From: Acidithiobacillus ferrooxidans ATCC 23270
GTDB taxonomy: Bacteria > Pseudomonadota > Gammaproteobacteria > Acidithiobacillales > Acidithiobacillaceae
Direction: 5' to 3'
Length of the DNA stretch: 64,000 bases
Assembly: GCF_000021485.1 (NCBI RefSeq)
Contig: NC_011761.1
Coordinates: 1,146,001 to 1,210,000 of the forward strand
Of this stretch, positions 34,680-43,571 are shown piece after piece. The first letter of the stretch is position 1. Every line of letters begins with the position of its first letter. The notes under the pieces were generated by a model that was not told the origin of the DNA, searched no databases, and was given only the letters and a program-made list of their open reading frames with translations. The translations under genes were made by a program, and so were the position numbers.

Positions 34680-36118
34680 ACCCCCTGATCCCCGTCATCC
34701 TCTCCGGTGGTGCCGGCACGCGGCTCTGGCCCCTGTCGCGCCAAAGCCATCCCAAACCCTTCCTGCGATTGCCCGATGGCGAGACGCTGCTGCAAAAGAC
34801 CCTGCACCGGGCGCTGGCCCTGCCGGAGGTGACCCGTTTCCTCACCGTGACCAACCGGGAGTATTACTTCCAGAACCGGGACGTCTATGCGCAGGTGCCC
34901 GGAGCGGCGGAGCGGGAGGCATTTTTCCTGCTGGAGCCGGTGGGTCGCAACACGGCACCGGCCATCGCCGCCGCCGCCCTGCAGGCGGAAGCCCTGGTCG
35001 GGCCAGAAGCCACCCTGCTGGTGCTCCCCGCCGATCATCTGGTGCAGGATCAGGCCGCCTTTGCCACCGCCGTCGCGCGGGCGCGGCGTCTTGCCGAAGA
35101 AGGCTATCTGGTGACCTTCGGTATCACCCCCGCCTGGCCGGAGACCGGTTATGGTTACATCGAAAGTGGGGAAGCCCTGACCCGGAGCGGTGACATACTG
35201 GGTTTTGCGGTGCGCCGCTTTGTGGAAAAGCCCGATGCGGCTACGGCTGCGGCTTTTCTAGCCCAAGGGGATTATACCTGGAACAGCGGCATGTTCTGCT
35301 TCCGCGCGGATGCGTTTTTATCCGCCCTTGCGCGCCACCAGCCGCAGGTCAGCGAGGACACCCGCGCCGCCTGGAGCGAGGGGCGCTGCGAGACGGATTT
35401 CCGTGAACTGACGCCGGCATTCGCGCAAGTGACGGATATATCGGTGGATTATGCCGTCATGGAGCACGCCGAACGGGTGGCGGTAGTGCCAGGCGATTTT
35501 GGCTGGAGCGACATCGGCTCATGGACGTCTTTCGGCGCCCTGATCCCCGAGGATGGCAGCGGTAACCGGGTGTTGGGGGAAAGCGTGCTGGAGGATGCGC
35601 AACACTGCATCGTCCATAGCGCGGACCGCCTGACCGCCCTGCTGGGCGTAGAGGATCTGATCGTGGTGGATACACCCGACGCGCTCCTCGTCGCCCGCAA
35701 GGACCGCGATCAGGATGTGAAGCGGATCGTCGCCGAACTCCGACACCGCGGTCACGATGCCTGCAATCTGCACCGCACCGTCCACCGACCCTGGGGTACT
35801 TACACGGTGCTGGAGGAGGGCTCCCGCTTCAAGATCAAGCGCATTCTGGTCAAACCGGGCGCGGCGCTCTCTTTGCAGATGCATTACCACCGCAGTGAAC
35901 ACTGGATCGTGGTCTCGGGCACCGCCAAGATCGTCAACGGCGGCGCGGATCACCTGGTCCAGACCAACGAGTCCACCTATATCCCCGTCGGCACCCCCCA
36001 CCGTCTGCTCAACCCCGGCGTCATCGACCTGGTCATGATCGAGGTGCAAAGCGGCGAGTATCTGGGCGAGGACGATATCGTGCGCTTCGATGATCGCTAT
36101 GGGCGGGTAGCGCCGTGA
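34676..36118 (+). CDS. manC: Mannose-1-phosphate guanylyltransferase / mannose-6-phosphate isomerase (type II)
   Basis: Encodes 480 residues, full length for the bifunctional ManC/AlgA family. The N-terminal nucleotidyltransferase has GGAGTRLWPLSRQSHPKPF and the FVEKPD block; the C-terminal cupin isomerase has LQMHYHRSEHWIVVSGTA. It makes GDP-mannose from mannose-1-phosphate and interconverts fructose-6-P and mannose-6-P. With gmd gone, GDP-mannose itself is probably the donor used by the mannosyltransferase-like GT4. Its 5' end was duplicated at 28490 and its 3' end at 36852. Confidence 0.94.
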   Translation: MNPLIPVILSGGAGTRLWPLSRQSHPKPFLRLPDGETLLQKTLHRALALPEVTRFLTVTNREYYFQNRDVYAQVPGAAEREAFFLLEPVGRNTAPAIAAAALQAEALVGPEATLLVLPADHLVQDQAAFATAVARARRLAEEGYLVTFGITPAWPETGYGYIESGEALTRSGDILGFAVRRFVEKPDAATAAAFLAQGDYTWNSGMFCFRADAFLSALARHQPQVSEDTRAAWSEGRCETDFRELTPAFAQVTDISVDYAVMEHAERVAVVPGDFGWSDIGSWTSFGALIPEDGSGNRVLGESVLEDAQHCIVHSADRLTALLGVEDLIVVDTPDALLVARKDRDQDVKRIVAELRHRGHDACNLHRTVHRPWGTYTVLEEGSRFKIKRILVKPGAALSLQMHYHRSEHWIVVSGTAKIVNGGADHLVQTNESTYIPVGTPHRLLNPGVIDLVMIEVQSGEYLGEDDIVRFDDRYGRVAP

Positions 36119-36128
36119 TGGCGGGGCG
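36081..36128 (+). repeat. Direct repeat of the manC 3' end, copy 1
   Basis: A 48-base stretch over the manC stop codon (starting TGCGCTTCGATGATCGCTAT, including TAGCGCCGTGATGGCGGGGCG in part) recurs at 36852-36899 with only a few mismatches. The two copies bracket the DUF433/DUF5615 module. Confidence 0.85.
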
Positions 36129-36261
36129 CTGTATTTCTGGGTATCCGCATCCGTACTAATTTCATCGGGGAGGCTGCAGCTTGCGACAGGCGATTTGCAG
36201 TCGCATAATCAACACATGAGCGCCCATATGCTCGGCATAGGGAATAACTGGAGGTGTGAGC

Positions 36262-36489
36262 ATGCTTGATAAGCGCATTACGATTGATCCATCTATTTGC
36301 CATGGCAAGCCCTGCATTCGCGGTTTACGTTATCCTATAGAAGATATTCTGGAATGGTTGGCAAGCGGCATGTCCATAGAGGAAATCCTAGCTGACTATG
36401 AAGATCTGGAGCGTGCGGATATCCTCGCGTCTCTTGATTATGCTGCGCGATTGGCGCAGATAAAAAGAGTTGATCGATTGGTTTCATGA
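36262..36489 (+). CDS. DUF433-family antitoxin
   Basis: Encodes 75 residues from ATG 36262 (GGAGGTGTGAGC upstream). ITIDPSICHGKPCIRGLRYP followed by ILEWLASGMSIEEILADY is the DUF433 signature, a winged-helix-type VapB45-like antitoxin. The stop overlaps the toxin gene by ATGA. The module is AT-richer than the surrounding EPS genes and is bracketed by a 48-bp repeat of the manC 3' end. Confidence 0.88.
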   Translation: MLDKRITIDPSICHGKPCIRGLRYPIEDILEWLASGMSIEEILADYEDLERADILASLDYAARLAQIKRVDRLVS

Positions 36490-36839
36490 AATTTTTAGTT
36501 GATGCGCAATTACCGAGACGATTGTCACTCTGGCTTATGAAGCAGGGCTATGATGCTAAACATACATTGGAATTACCGTTAGGCAACCGCACTCCAGATG
36601 CTGATCTAATAGCCATTGCTGATCGAGATGATCGCGTTCTAGTGACGAAGGACGATGATTTTGTGCAGAGTTTCTTCGTGTCTGGCCGTCCGCGGCGATT
36701 ATTGCTGGTGGCTACTGGAAATATTACCAATGAAGACCTTTTCAGCATTTGGCAAAAACATATGGGCCTAGTTCATAATGCTTTCCTGGCGGCGCAGTTC
36801 GTGGAGTTTTCTAAAGCTGAGATTCTCATCCATCAGTGA
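36486..36839 (+). CDS. DUF5615 PIN-like toxin
   Basis: Encodes 117 residues. MKFLVDAQLPRRLSLWL, DADLIAIADRDDRVLVTKDD and the C-terminal helices fit the DUF5615 (VapC45-like, PIN-fold) family, with Asp6, Asp38-40 and Asp57-59 as likely metal ligands. It partners with the DUF433 antitoxin by ATGA overlap. RNase activity is inferred from the fold. Confidence 0.85.
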   Translation: MKFLVDAQLPRRLSLWLMKQGYDAKHTLELPLGNRTPDADLIAIADRDDRVLVTKDDDFVQSFFVSGRPRRLLLVATGNITNEDLFSIWQKHMGLVHNAFLAAQFVEFSKAEILIHQ

Positions 36840-36851
36840 AGCCGCTTATCG

Positions 36852-36899
36852 TGCGCATCGATGATCGCTATGCACGGGTAGCGCCGTGATGGCGGGGCG
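36852..36899 (+). repeat. Direct repeat of the manC 3' end, copy 2
   Basis: Second copy of the 48-base repeat (starting TGCGCATCGATGATCGCTAT). It lies 12 bases after the PIN-like toxin stop and is not part of a gene here, so it marks the right-hand junction of the module insertion. Confidence 0.85.
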
Positions 36900-36967
36900 T
36901 GGCGCCGTTGACAGCGCATTTCTCTGTTCACAAAGTAGTGCCGAAACCTATTCTATGAGGTGTGGTT

Positions 36968-37201
36968 ATGAGAACGGTGACTGCCGCAGATGCCAACCGC
37001 CAGTTTTCCAGCGTCTTGCGCGAGGTAAGTCAAGGCGAAACCTTCACCGTGGTATCCAGAGGCAGGCCGGTGGCGACCATCGCCCCCGCCAGCGCCGATC
37101 ACGCCCGGCGCAGCGCGGCAAAGGCCCGGTTGCTGGTCCGCTTGCGCGCGCAAGAGAGGACGGGGGCGCGCGATTGGTCGCGGGAGGAGTTGTACGAGTG
37201 A
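36968..37201 (+). CDS. Phd/YefM-type antitoxin
   Basis: Encodes 77 residues from ATG 36968 (GAGGTG upstream). MRTVTAADANRQFSSVLREV then GETFTVVSRGRPVATIAP is the Phd/YefM DNA-binding fold. The C-terminal 30 residues, rich in Arg and Ala, should bind the toxin. It overlaps the PIN toxin gene by GTGA. Confidence 0.9.
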   Translation: MRTVTAADANRQFSSVLREVSQGETFTVVSRGRPVATIAPASADHARRSAAKARLLVRLRAQERTGARDWSREELYE

Positions 37202-37668
37202 CGGCCCTGCGGGTCGCGCTGGACACCAATATCCTGGCCTATGCGGAGGGCGTTGGCGACGATGCGCGTTGCACCGCAGCCATCGCATTGATGGAACGGT
37301 TGCCCGCTGAAGGGATTTTGCTTCCGGCGCAAGCCTTGGGCGAGTTGTATCGGGTGATGAGCGGCAAAGCCAAACGCGATGCCGCCGCCGCCAGGGAGGC
37401 CATCCTGGGCTGGGCGGATAACTTCGAGGTCGTCGATTCCACCTGGGCGGCTTTTCAATCTGCGCTGGATCTTTCCGTGGATCATGGTCTGCAGGTCTGG
37501 GACGCTTTGATCCTGTCGGTAGCTGCGGAAAGCCGCTGTCGCCTCCTGCTCAGCGAGGATTTGCAGCCAGGCTTCACCTGGCGTGGCGTGACCGTGGTCA
37601 ATCCCTTTGCCACGCCCCATGCGCCGCTGCTCGGCGGTATTCTGGGCATCGGTCGGCAGGAAAAATGA
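37198..37668 (+). CDS. PIN-domain toxin
   Basis: Encodes 156 residues from GTG 37198, in GTGA overlap with the antitoxin. RVALDTNILAYAEGVGD holds the first PIN aspartate, LPAQALGELYRVM the conserved Glu, and LQVWDALILSVAAE the third acid; LLLSEDLQPGF closes the site. The stop overlaps the start of the initiating EPS glycosyltransferase (ATGA), so a toxin and an EPS gene are translationally coupled, which is unusual. Confidence 0.9.
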   Translation: MTALRVALDTNILAYAEGVGDDARCTAAIALMERLPAEGILLPAQALGELYRVMSGKAKRDAAAAREAILGWADNFEVVDSTWAAFQSALDLSVDHGLQVWDALILSVAAESRCRLLLSEDLQPGFTWRGVTVVNPFATPHAPLLGGILGIGRQEK

Positions 37669-39119
37669 AAAAAAAGCGCGGCAACTCAAGGTCTTCCTGG
37701 CCCTCCCTGCTGCTTTTCGGCGGCGATGCCCTGGCGCTGGCGGTCGCTTTTTGGTTCGGCCGTATCGCCCATGCCCTGTATTACGGACAGGATGTGGTTT
37801 GGGTCCTGTTGCATTGGTGGGGGGAGGCGTACTCCGCCAACCTGCTCCTCTTCCCGCTCATGAGCTGTACCGCCTTGCTCTGGTTTTATTACCGGGGGCA
37901 TTACGCGCGTCAGAAGGCTTTTTGGGACGAGCTGGGGGAAGTCATCCAGGTCATCTCCGTCCTGGCTGTCCTCAATGCGGCTTTCGCCTTTTCCGGCAGG
38001 CTGCCATTGTCGCGGCTGTGGCTGTTCAGTACCTGGGTGCTGGCGCTGATCCTGCTGCCCCTGTTGCGGATGGCCATACACTGGTTCATCTCCCGCCGCC
38101 GCGGCTGGCAGCGCCCTTATGCGCTGCTGGGGTGCGGCGCCAATGCCGCAGAGGCGGCGCGGGCCTTTGCCAGCGAGCCGCTGCTCGGCTACCGGCTGCA
38201 GGCGGTGTTGGTGCCCTCGGAATTGGATGCCGTACACTGCGCCATTCCTGCGGATGTGCCCCGCGTTCCGCTGGGGGCGGACCCGCTGCAGACCATGGCG
38301 GCGCTGGGTAACCCCCATGTGGTGCTGGCGCTGGAAATGGATCAGTGGCAGACCATGGAAAACCTGGTGTGGAATCTCGGCATGCGCTATCCCGACCTGA
38401 CCATCGCACCCCCTTTGCGAGGCCTGCCCATTTTCGGGCTAGAAACTTTGCACTTTTTCAGCCACGAGATATTCATGCTGCGGGCGCGGGACAACCTCGC
38501 CCGCCCCGGGCCGCGGATCATCAAACGCGCCTTTGATCTGGTGGCGGCCAGCATTCTGGTGCTGCTCCTGTCGCCCCTGCTGCTCTTTCTGGCGTGGCGG
38601 ATTCGCCGGGACGATGGCGGGCCGGTGTTTTTTGTGCAGGAACGGGTAGGGCGGGGTGGGCAACCCTTCCCCTGTTACAAGTTCCGCAGCATGGTCATCG
38701 ATGCCGAAAGCCGTCTGCGGCAATATCTTACCAGCCACCCCGAGTTGCACGCCGAGTATCAGCGCAATTTCAAGTTGCGTGATGACCCCCGCGTGACCCA
38801 CATCGGGCGGTTCCTGCGCCGCACCAGCCTGGATGAACTCCCCCAATTGTTCAACGTGCTCCGGGGCGAAATGAGTTTGGTGGGCCCGCGTCCTCTGCTG
38901 GACCGGGAGCTGGAGTGCTACGGCAACGGTTTTGCCCTCTATCGCCAGGTACGCCCCGGAATCACCGGCCTGTGGCAGACCAGCGGTCGCTCTGAGACCA
39001 CCTTCACCGAACGCGCCTCTCTGGATGCCTGGTACGTGAAGAACTGGTCCCTGTGGTATGACATCGTCATCCTCCTGCGCACCGTCAAGGTGGTGTTGCT
39101 CCGGGACGGGGCATATTGA
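37665..39119 (+). CDS. Undecaprenyl-phosphate phosphoglycosyltransferase (WbaP/WcaJ family), starts EPS repeat units
   Basis: Encodes 484 residues. The N-terminal third has about four to five membrane helices; a CoA-binding-like domain follows ([17 protein letters not shown]). The C-terminal bacterial sugar transferase domain starts [20 protein letters not shown] and contains [40 protein letters not shown] and GPRPLL. The enzyme transfers a sugar-1-phosphate (glucose or galactose) to undecaprenyl phosphate, the first committed step. It is the last EPS gene of the region. Confidence 0.9.
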   Translation: MKKKRGNSRSSWPSLLLFGGDALALAVAFWFGRIAHALYYGQDVVWVLLHWWGEAYSANLLLFPLMSCTALLWFYYRGHYARQKAFWDELGEVIQVISVLAVLNAAFAFSGRLPLSRLWLFSTWVLALILLPLLRMAIHWFISRRRGWQRPYALLGCGANAAEAARAFASEPLLGYRLQAVLVPSELDAVHCAIPADVPRVPLGADPLQTMAALGNPHVVLALEMDQWQTMENLVWNLGMRYPDLTIAPPLRGLPIFGLETLHFFSHEIFMLRARDNLARPGPRIIKRAFDLVAASILVLLLSPLLLFLAWRIRRDDGGPVFFVQERVGRGGQPFPCYKFRSMVIDAESRLRQYLTSHPELHAEYQRNFKLRDDPRVTHIGRFLRRTSLDELPQLFNVLRGEMSLVGPRPLLDRELECYGNGFALYRQVRPGITGLWQTSGRSETTFTERASLDAWYVKNWSLWYDIVILLRTVKVVLLRDGAY

Positions 39120-39140
39120 TTCCGTGACGAAGGAAGCGCA

Positions 39141-42100
39141 ATGGCGATAACGCTCTCTCAGGATGCACAAAAGGTGATGCAGGCGTCGGCCCTCATCTGG
39201 ACCTGGCATCCCGCCAATCTGACACTCGACGCGCTGGGTGCGCTGATTATGAAGCAAGCCCATGGCAAGGCGTTCACCCATGCGGCGGTCGTTGATGCGC
39301 GAGCGGAACTCTTTGCTGCCGGTCTGCTGGTGGATCAGGTGGTTCGCCCGGCTTACGCCCGGTTGGCAGACTCCGTCCGGCTGAAACAATACCGCGAACT
39401 GCTGAATCGGTTTACCCCCGAAGTTTTGCGTCAGGCCCTGATCCGGGTGGTGGAACTGGACACCAAAAGATCCCATGGCTGGCCCCGCCTGGCGCGGGAA
39501 ACCGGCATTGCCCTGTTGCGCCTGGGCGTATATACAGGCAGCACCCCGCAAGAGATGGAAACGCTGTGGCGGCAACTGCGGGTCATTTACGCATGGAAGG
39601 AACTGATTGCCCCGGCCTGCGTTGATGGTTTTGATCCGGACCGGATGTCCGGGGTGGATGCACGGTTTCGCGAAATCATCCTGCACCAGGCGTTCAATGC
39701 GTTTTCCCACCAATGGGACGCCAGTGCGCTGCCCGCGTTTCAATGGCTGATGACGCAACCCAGGGAATCCCAAATGTCCCCGGCGTTGCGCTATCCACTG
39801 GCGGAAGCCCTGCTGCATCGTGGGGAACTGGGGCACTTGCGGGACGTGCTCAGAGACGATGAAAATCCTGAGGCCGAAGCCTTGCGTGCTTGTGCACTGG
39901 TCCAGGAAGGCCAGTGGGCGGCGGCGCAGAAGATGTTTGAACCCGCGCTGAAAGCCTTGCGGCAGGAAACGGGGGCGAGAAAGCAGCTGCTGCCAGAAAC
40001 CATCCTCTGGATGTATCCGTTGTGCCTGCTGGCCCAGCAAACCCCAAATCATCTGCTATTGGCCCGAAAATTTTGCATTACGGAATCCGGCTCGCGCAAT
40101 CCCAGCACATTGGATCCCTGGGGTGCGTGGGTGCATGGCATCGATGTGCGCCTTGGGGACGCGGCGCTGAACAGCCATGCCCTATTTCACACCGGGTATT
40201 CGCCACTGGCTTTGTTATGGTTCGCCCTGTTGCGCGCCTGGTTGGGCCCTAAAGTCGTGCCCGCCGTAACGGACAAGCGACAAAAGGACCTTCGTCAGAA
40301 GGCTATCGCCACAGCGCACGAACAATTACGGGCCTGCGGTTTCACCTGGCTGGACACCCAATTGACGGCAGCCGACGAGGTCTATGCCGGGGGTGAAGCA
40401 CCGGAAAACTGCTTTATCGGCGGTGGAGCGCAAAGCTGGCAAACCGTTCTCGCCTCCCTGAGGGCATTGGGTGCGCCAGCGGTGGCACCGAACGCCCCGG
40501 ACAAGGCCACCCGTCTGGTGTGGGCGGTGACCTTGAATGACGACGGTGCGATTCAGGACATTCAACCCCTGGAACAGAAACAGGGCGCGCGTGGCTGGGG
40601 TACACCCAAACCCATCACATTGGCCAAACTCGCCAACAGCCAGCGGCTGGAACCCTGGGATGCACAGGTGGTCCTGGCCATTCATGCGCGACAGGGTCGT
40701 TCGCGTGACTACTTCATGGATCGGGCCGCTGCCATCCTGGCTCTCGTAGGACACCCTTCCGTGGTGATGTCTGATGCGATGGATATTCCCGTAGATGTAG
40801 TGGCGGGTACCCCCGACATTGAGGTCACCCACGATGGGAAACGATACATTCTGGAAGTGCGCCCCAATCTGCGTGCGGCCCCGGATACCCGCAACGGATA
40901 CTTTGCCGATGGCAGTCTTGAAAAACGGGAGCAGGAAGCCTTGCGCGCCATCACGGTCGTACGCGACTCCCCGCAACGGATCCGTGTGGTCCAGTTTACC
41001 CCGGCCCAGCGCCATGCCGTCCAGCTCATGTCCGGTCGTCTCAGCATACCGGATGAAGCACAGCCGGAACTACAGCAAACGCTGGAATCATTGGCCGGTC
41101 ATTTTCAGATACAGTCCGACCATGCGACGGCAACCCACGAAATGGACGCGGACCCGCATTTGCGCGCCGAGCTTTCACCGGCGGGCGATGGCCTCATGCT
41201 GCGTCTGGTGGTGGCTCCGCTGGGACTGGATGGTCCCCGGCTGATGCCCGGCAGTGGACATGCGCGGGTGATGGCTGCAGTGAAAGGGGAGACCTTCGGA
41301 GCGAACCGCGATCTGGATGCCGAACGCCAGCATTTGAACGCCGTGCTGGATGCTCTGCCCTTCCTGTCCGCCCCGGGCCAAGGGGATGTTGTGTGCGAAT
41401 GGGTCGTGGATGACCCGGAATCGGCTTTGTCCCTGGTGGAAGTCCTGCCGACCTTGTCCGCAGTGGCAGCCGTGGATTGGCCGCGCGGCAAGGCGTTTCG
41501 GGTACTGACGGTGAACGCTCGACAACTCAGCGTACAGATCAGCAGCGGTCGCGACTGGTTTGCCCTCAAAGGGCGCGCGCAGGTGGAAGAGGACCGGGTA
41601 CTGGAACTGGAAGCTCTACTTGCCGCCGCTGCCGGAAACAGTCGGTTCGTGCCGATGGGTCAGGGGCTTTATGTCGCGCTGACCCGGGATTTGCGGGAGC
41701 GTTTAAGGGATTTGTCCGCCATTGCCGAGCATCGCGCCGACGGTTTGCGGGTGCCGACCCTCGCCGCTTCCTGGCTCAAGGAAACGCTGGAAGGCGCGGC
41801 CACCAAAGCGGATAAGGGTTTTCTGGAGAAAGTCGAACGCTTGCGCGCCGCCCAGGATCGGTTGCCAGCATTGCCGACCAGCCTACAGGCCGACCTGCGG
41901 CCCTATCAGGAGGAGGGCTATGTCTGGGCCATGCGTCTGGCGGAAGCGGGCTTTGGGGCCTGCCTGGCCGATGACATGGGATTGGGCAAGACCCTGCAGG
42001 CCATCGCCGTGATGTTGGCCCGCGCGGATGACGGACCTGCACTGGTGATAGCGCCCACCTCGGTGTGCGGCAACTGGCTGGCGGAAACGCGGCGTTTCGC

Positions 42101-43286
42101 ACCCACCCTGCAGCCTTTCCTTTACGGGGAAAGTGATCGCGACGACCTGCTCAAAAAAGCAGGTCCCATGGATGTGGTGATCGTGTCCTACACCATGGTT
42201 CAGCAAGCCCAGGAAGCCTTTGCCGCACGCGACTGGCATACGCTGATCGTCGATGAGGCGCAGGTCATCAAGAATGCCGTAGCCAAGCGGTCCCAAGCCA
42301 TTTTTCAGATACCGGCGGACTTCCGGATGGCGCTTTCCGGCACTCCCGTGGAAAACCGCCTGGCCGAATTGTGGTCCATCATGCGTTTCTGCAATCCAGG
42401 GCTGCTGGGGCCATTGTCGCGCTTCAATGAGCGCTTTGCAGGCCCCATCGAGCGTAACCGCGATCGGGATGCGCAACGACTGCTGCGCCGTCTGATTGCC
42501 CCATTTGTACTGCGGCGCACGAAATCCCAGGTGCTGGATGACCTGCCACCGCGCACGGAACTGGTGTTGTCCCTGGCGCTGGAGGGGGCGGAATCGGCGC
42601 ACTATGAGGCATTGCGACGGCAGGCCATTGTCGAAGCCGAAGCGGCCATCGCGCAATCCGGATCGCAGGCCCATTTTCATATTCTCGCGCAACTTACCAA
42701 ACTGCGCCGGGCCGCCTGTGATCCACGGTTGGTGAGCCCCAATCTGGACATCGTCGGCGCCAAGGTGCGTACTTTCGCGGATCTCGCTGGTGATCTCTCG
42801 GCCAATGGACACAAGGCGCTAGTGTTCAGCCAATTTGTGGATTTTCTGACCCTGCTGCGTGAACCACTGGACGCGGCGGGAATTCCCTACCAGTATCTGG
42901 ACGGGTCCACACCGGTTGCCGACCGCGAACGGCGCATCCGGGACTTTCAGGCGGAAAAAGGGAACCTGTTTCTGATCAGCCTGAAAGCTGGAGGATTTGG
43001 GTTGAACCTGACCGCCGCGGACTATGTCATCATTACTGACCCCTGGTGGAACCCCGCCGCGGAAGATCAAGCCATGGGCCGTGCGCATAGGATAGGTCAA
43101 TTGCGACCGGTGACGGTCTACCGGCTGGTCGCACAGGGAACACTGGAGGAGCAGATCATTGCGCTGCATCATGACAAACGGGCGCTGGCCGATGGCGTGC
43201 TGGCCGATAGCGGTGAAGCCATGAGTTTGCCTTCCCAGGATGATCTGCTGTCCCTGATGCGGGGGACAGCAGATGAGGCCAGATAA
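39141..43286 (+). CDS. Large SNF2-family DEAD/DEAH helicase-like ATPase
   Basis: Encodes 1381 residues. The C-terminal 500 residues are a full SWI2/SNF2 motor: LADDMGLGKTLQAIAV near 943 (Walker A), LIVDEAQVIKN near 1035, MALSGTPVENRLAELW near 1065, and the helicase-C block GGFGLNLTAADYVIITDPWW to MGRAHRIGQ near 1280-1320. Residues 1-900 are helical and unlike known nuclease or methyltransferase domains. Such stand-alone SNF2 proteins occur in islands, some in defence loci; no partner gene is adjacent, so a defence role is only a possibility. It lies 21 bases after the EPS gene. Confidence 0.88.
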   Translation: MAITLSQDAQKVMQASALIWTWHPANLTLDALGALIMKQAHGKAFTHAAVVDARAELFAAGLLVDQVVRPAYARLADSVRLKQYRELLNRFTPEVLRQALIRVVELDTKRSHGWPRLARETGIALLRLGVYTGSTPQEMETLWRQLRVIYAWKELIAPACVDGFDPDRMSGVDARFREIILHQAFNAFSHQWDASALPAFQWLMTQPRESQMSPALRYPLAEALLHRGELGHLRDVLRDDENPEAEALRACALVQEGQWAAAQKMFEPALKALRQETGARKQLLPETILWMYPLCLLAQQTPNHLLLARKFCITESGSRNPSTLDPWGAWVHGIDVRLGDAALNSHALFHTGYSPLALLWFALLRAWLGPKVVPAVTDKRQKDLRQKAIATAHEQLRACGFTWLDTQLTAADEVYAGGEAPENCFIGGGAQSWQTVLASLRALGAPAVAPNAPDKATRLVWAVTLNDDGAIQDIQPLEQKQGARGWGTPKPITLAKLANSQRLEPWDAQVVLAIHARQGRSRDYFMDRAAAILALVGHPSVVMSDAMDIPVDVVAGTPDIEVTHDGKRYILEVRPNLRAAPDTRNGYFADGSLEKREQEALRAITVVRDSPQRIRVVQFTPAQRHAVQLMSGRLSIPDEAQPELQQTLESLAGHFQIQSDHATATHEMDADPHLRAELSPAGDGLMLRLVVAPLGLDGPRLMPGSGHARVMAAVKGETFGANRDLDAERQHLNAVLDALPFLSAPGQGDVVCEWVVDDPESALSLVEVLPTLSAVAAVDWPRGKAFRVLTVNARQLSVQISSGRDWFALKGRAQVEEDRVLELEALLAAAAGNSRFVPMGQGLYVALTRDLRERLRDLSAIAEHRADGLRVPTLAASWLKETLEGAATKADKGFLEKVERLRAAQDRLPALPTSLQADLRPYQEEGYVWAMRLAEAGFGACLADDMGLGKTLQAIAVMLARADDGPALVIAPTSVCGNWLAETRRFAPTLQPFLYGESDRDDLLKKAGPMDVVIVSYTMVQQAQEAFAARDWHTLIVDEAQVIKNAVAKRSQAIFQIPADFRMALSGTPVENRLAELWSIMRFCNPGLLGPLSRFNERFAGPIERNRDRDAQRLLRRLIAPFVLRRTKSQVLDDLPPRTELVLSLALEGAESAHYEALRRQAIVEAEAAIAQSGSQAHFHILAQLTKLRRAACDPRLVSPNLDIVGAKVRTFADLAGDLSANGHKALVFSQFVDFLTLLREPLDAAGIPYQYLDGSTPVADRERRIRDFQAEKGNLFLISLKAGGFGLNLTAADYVIITDPWWNPAAEDQAMGRAHRIGQLRPVTVYRLVAQGTLEEQIIALHHDKRALADGVLADSGEAMSLPSQDDLLSLMRGTADEAR

Positions 43287-43571
43287 CGAGCGATGGCACC
43301 ATCTCCGAATACCAGGCCAGTCCACTGGGGGGGGGTGGTCAGGATCGGTCTTTGGGGTGGTCCAAGACGGGAAGCGGTCGTTCATTCTGAAGTTTCACCG
43401 AATTTCATATTTCCGTGAGCGCCGACCCTCAAGCCACCATACGCATGAGCGCTTGTGTGAATGATTTATGGAGGGGTTGGCGACGTTCGCCGCACGGAAG
43501 ACCCCGGTAGCGGGAAACCCACTTGTGCAGGCCGCCATGCGGCAACGCAATCACCCGCTGAATGTCCAAGC
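43287..43571 (+). other. Intergenic region without recognised genes
   Basis: The 285 bases between the convergent SNF2 and Fic genes hold a G-rich tract (CTGGGGGGGGGTGG near 43325) but no ORF, tRNA or clear terminator that I can support. Confidence 0.5.

Noticed and set aside
38439-40052. Long minus-strand ORF (537 codons)
   Set aside because: Shadow of the phosphoglycosyltransferase and SNF2 genes; it crosses both gene boundaries and shows no domain.
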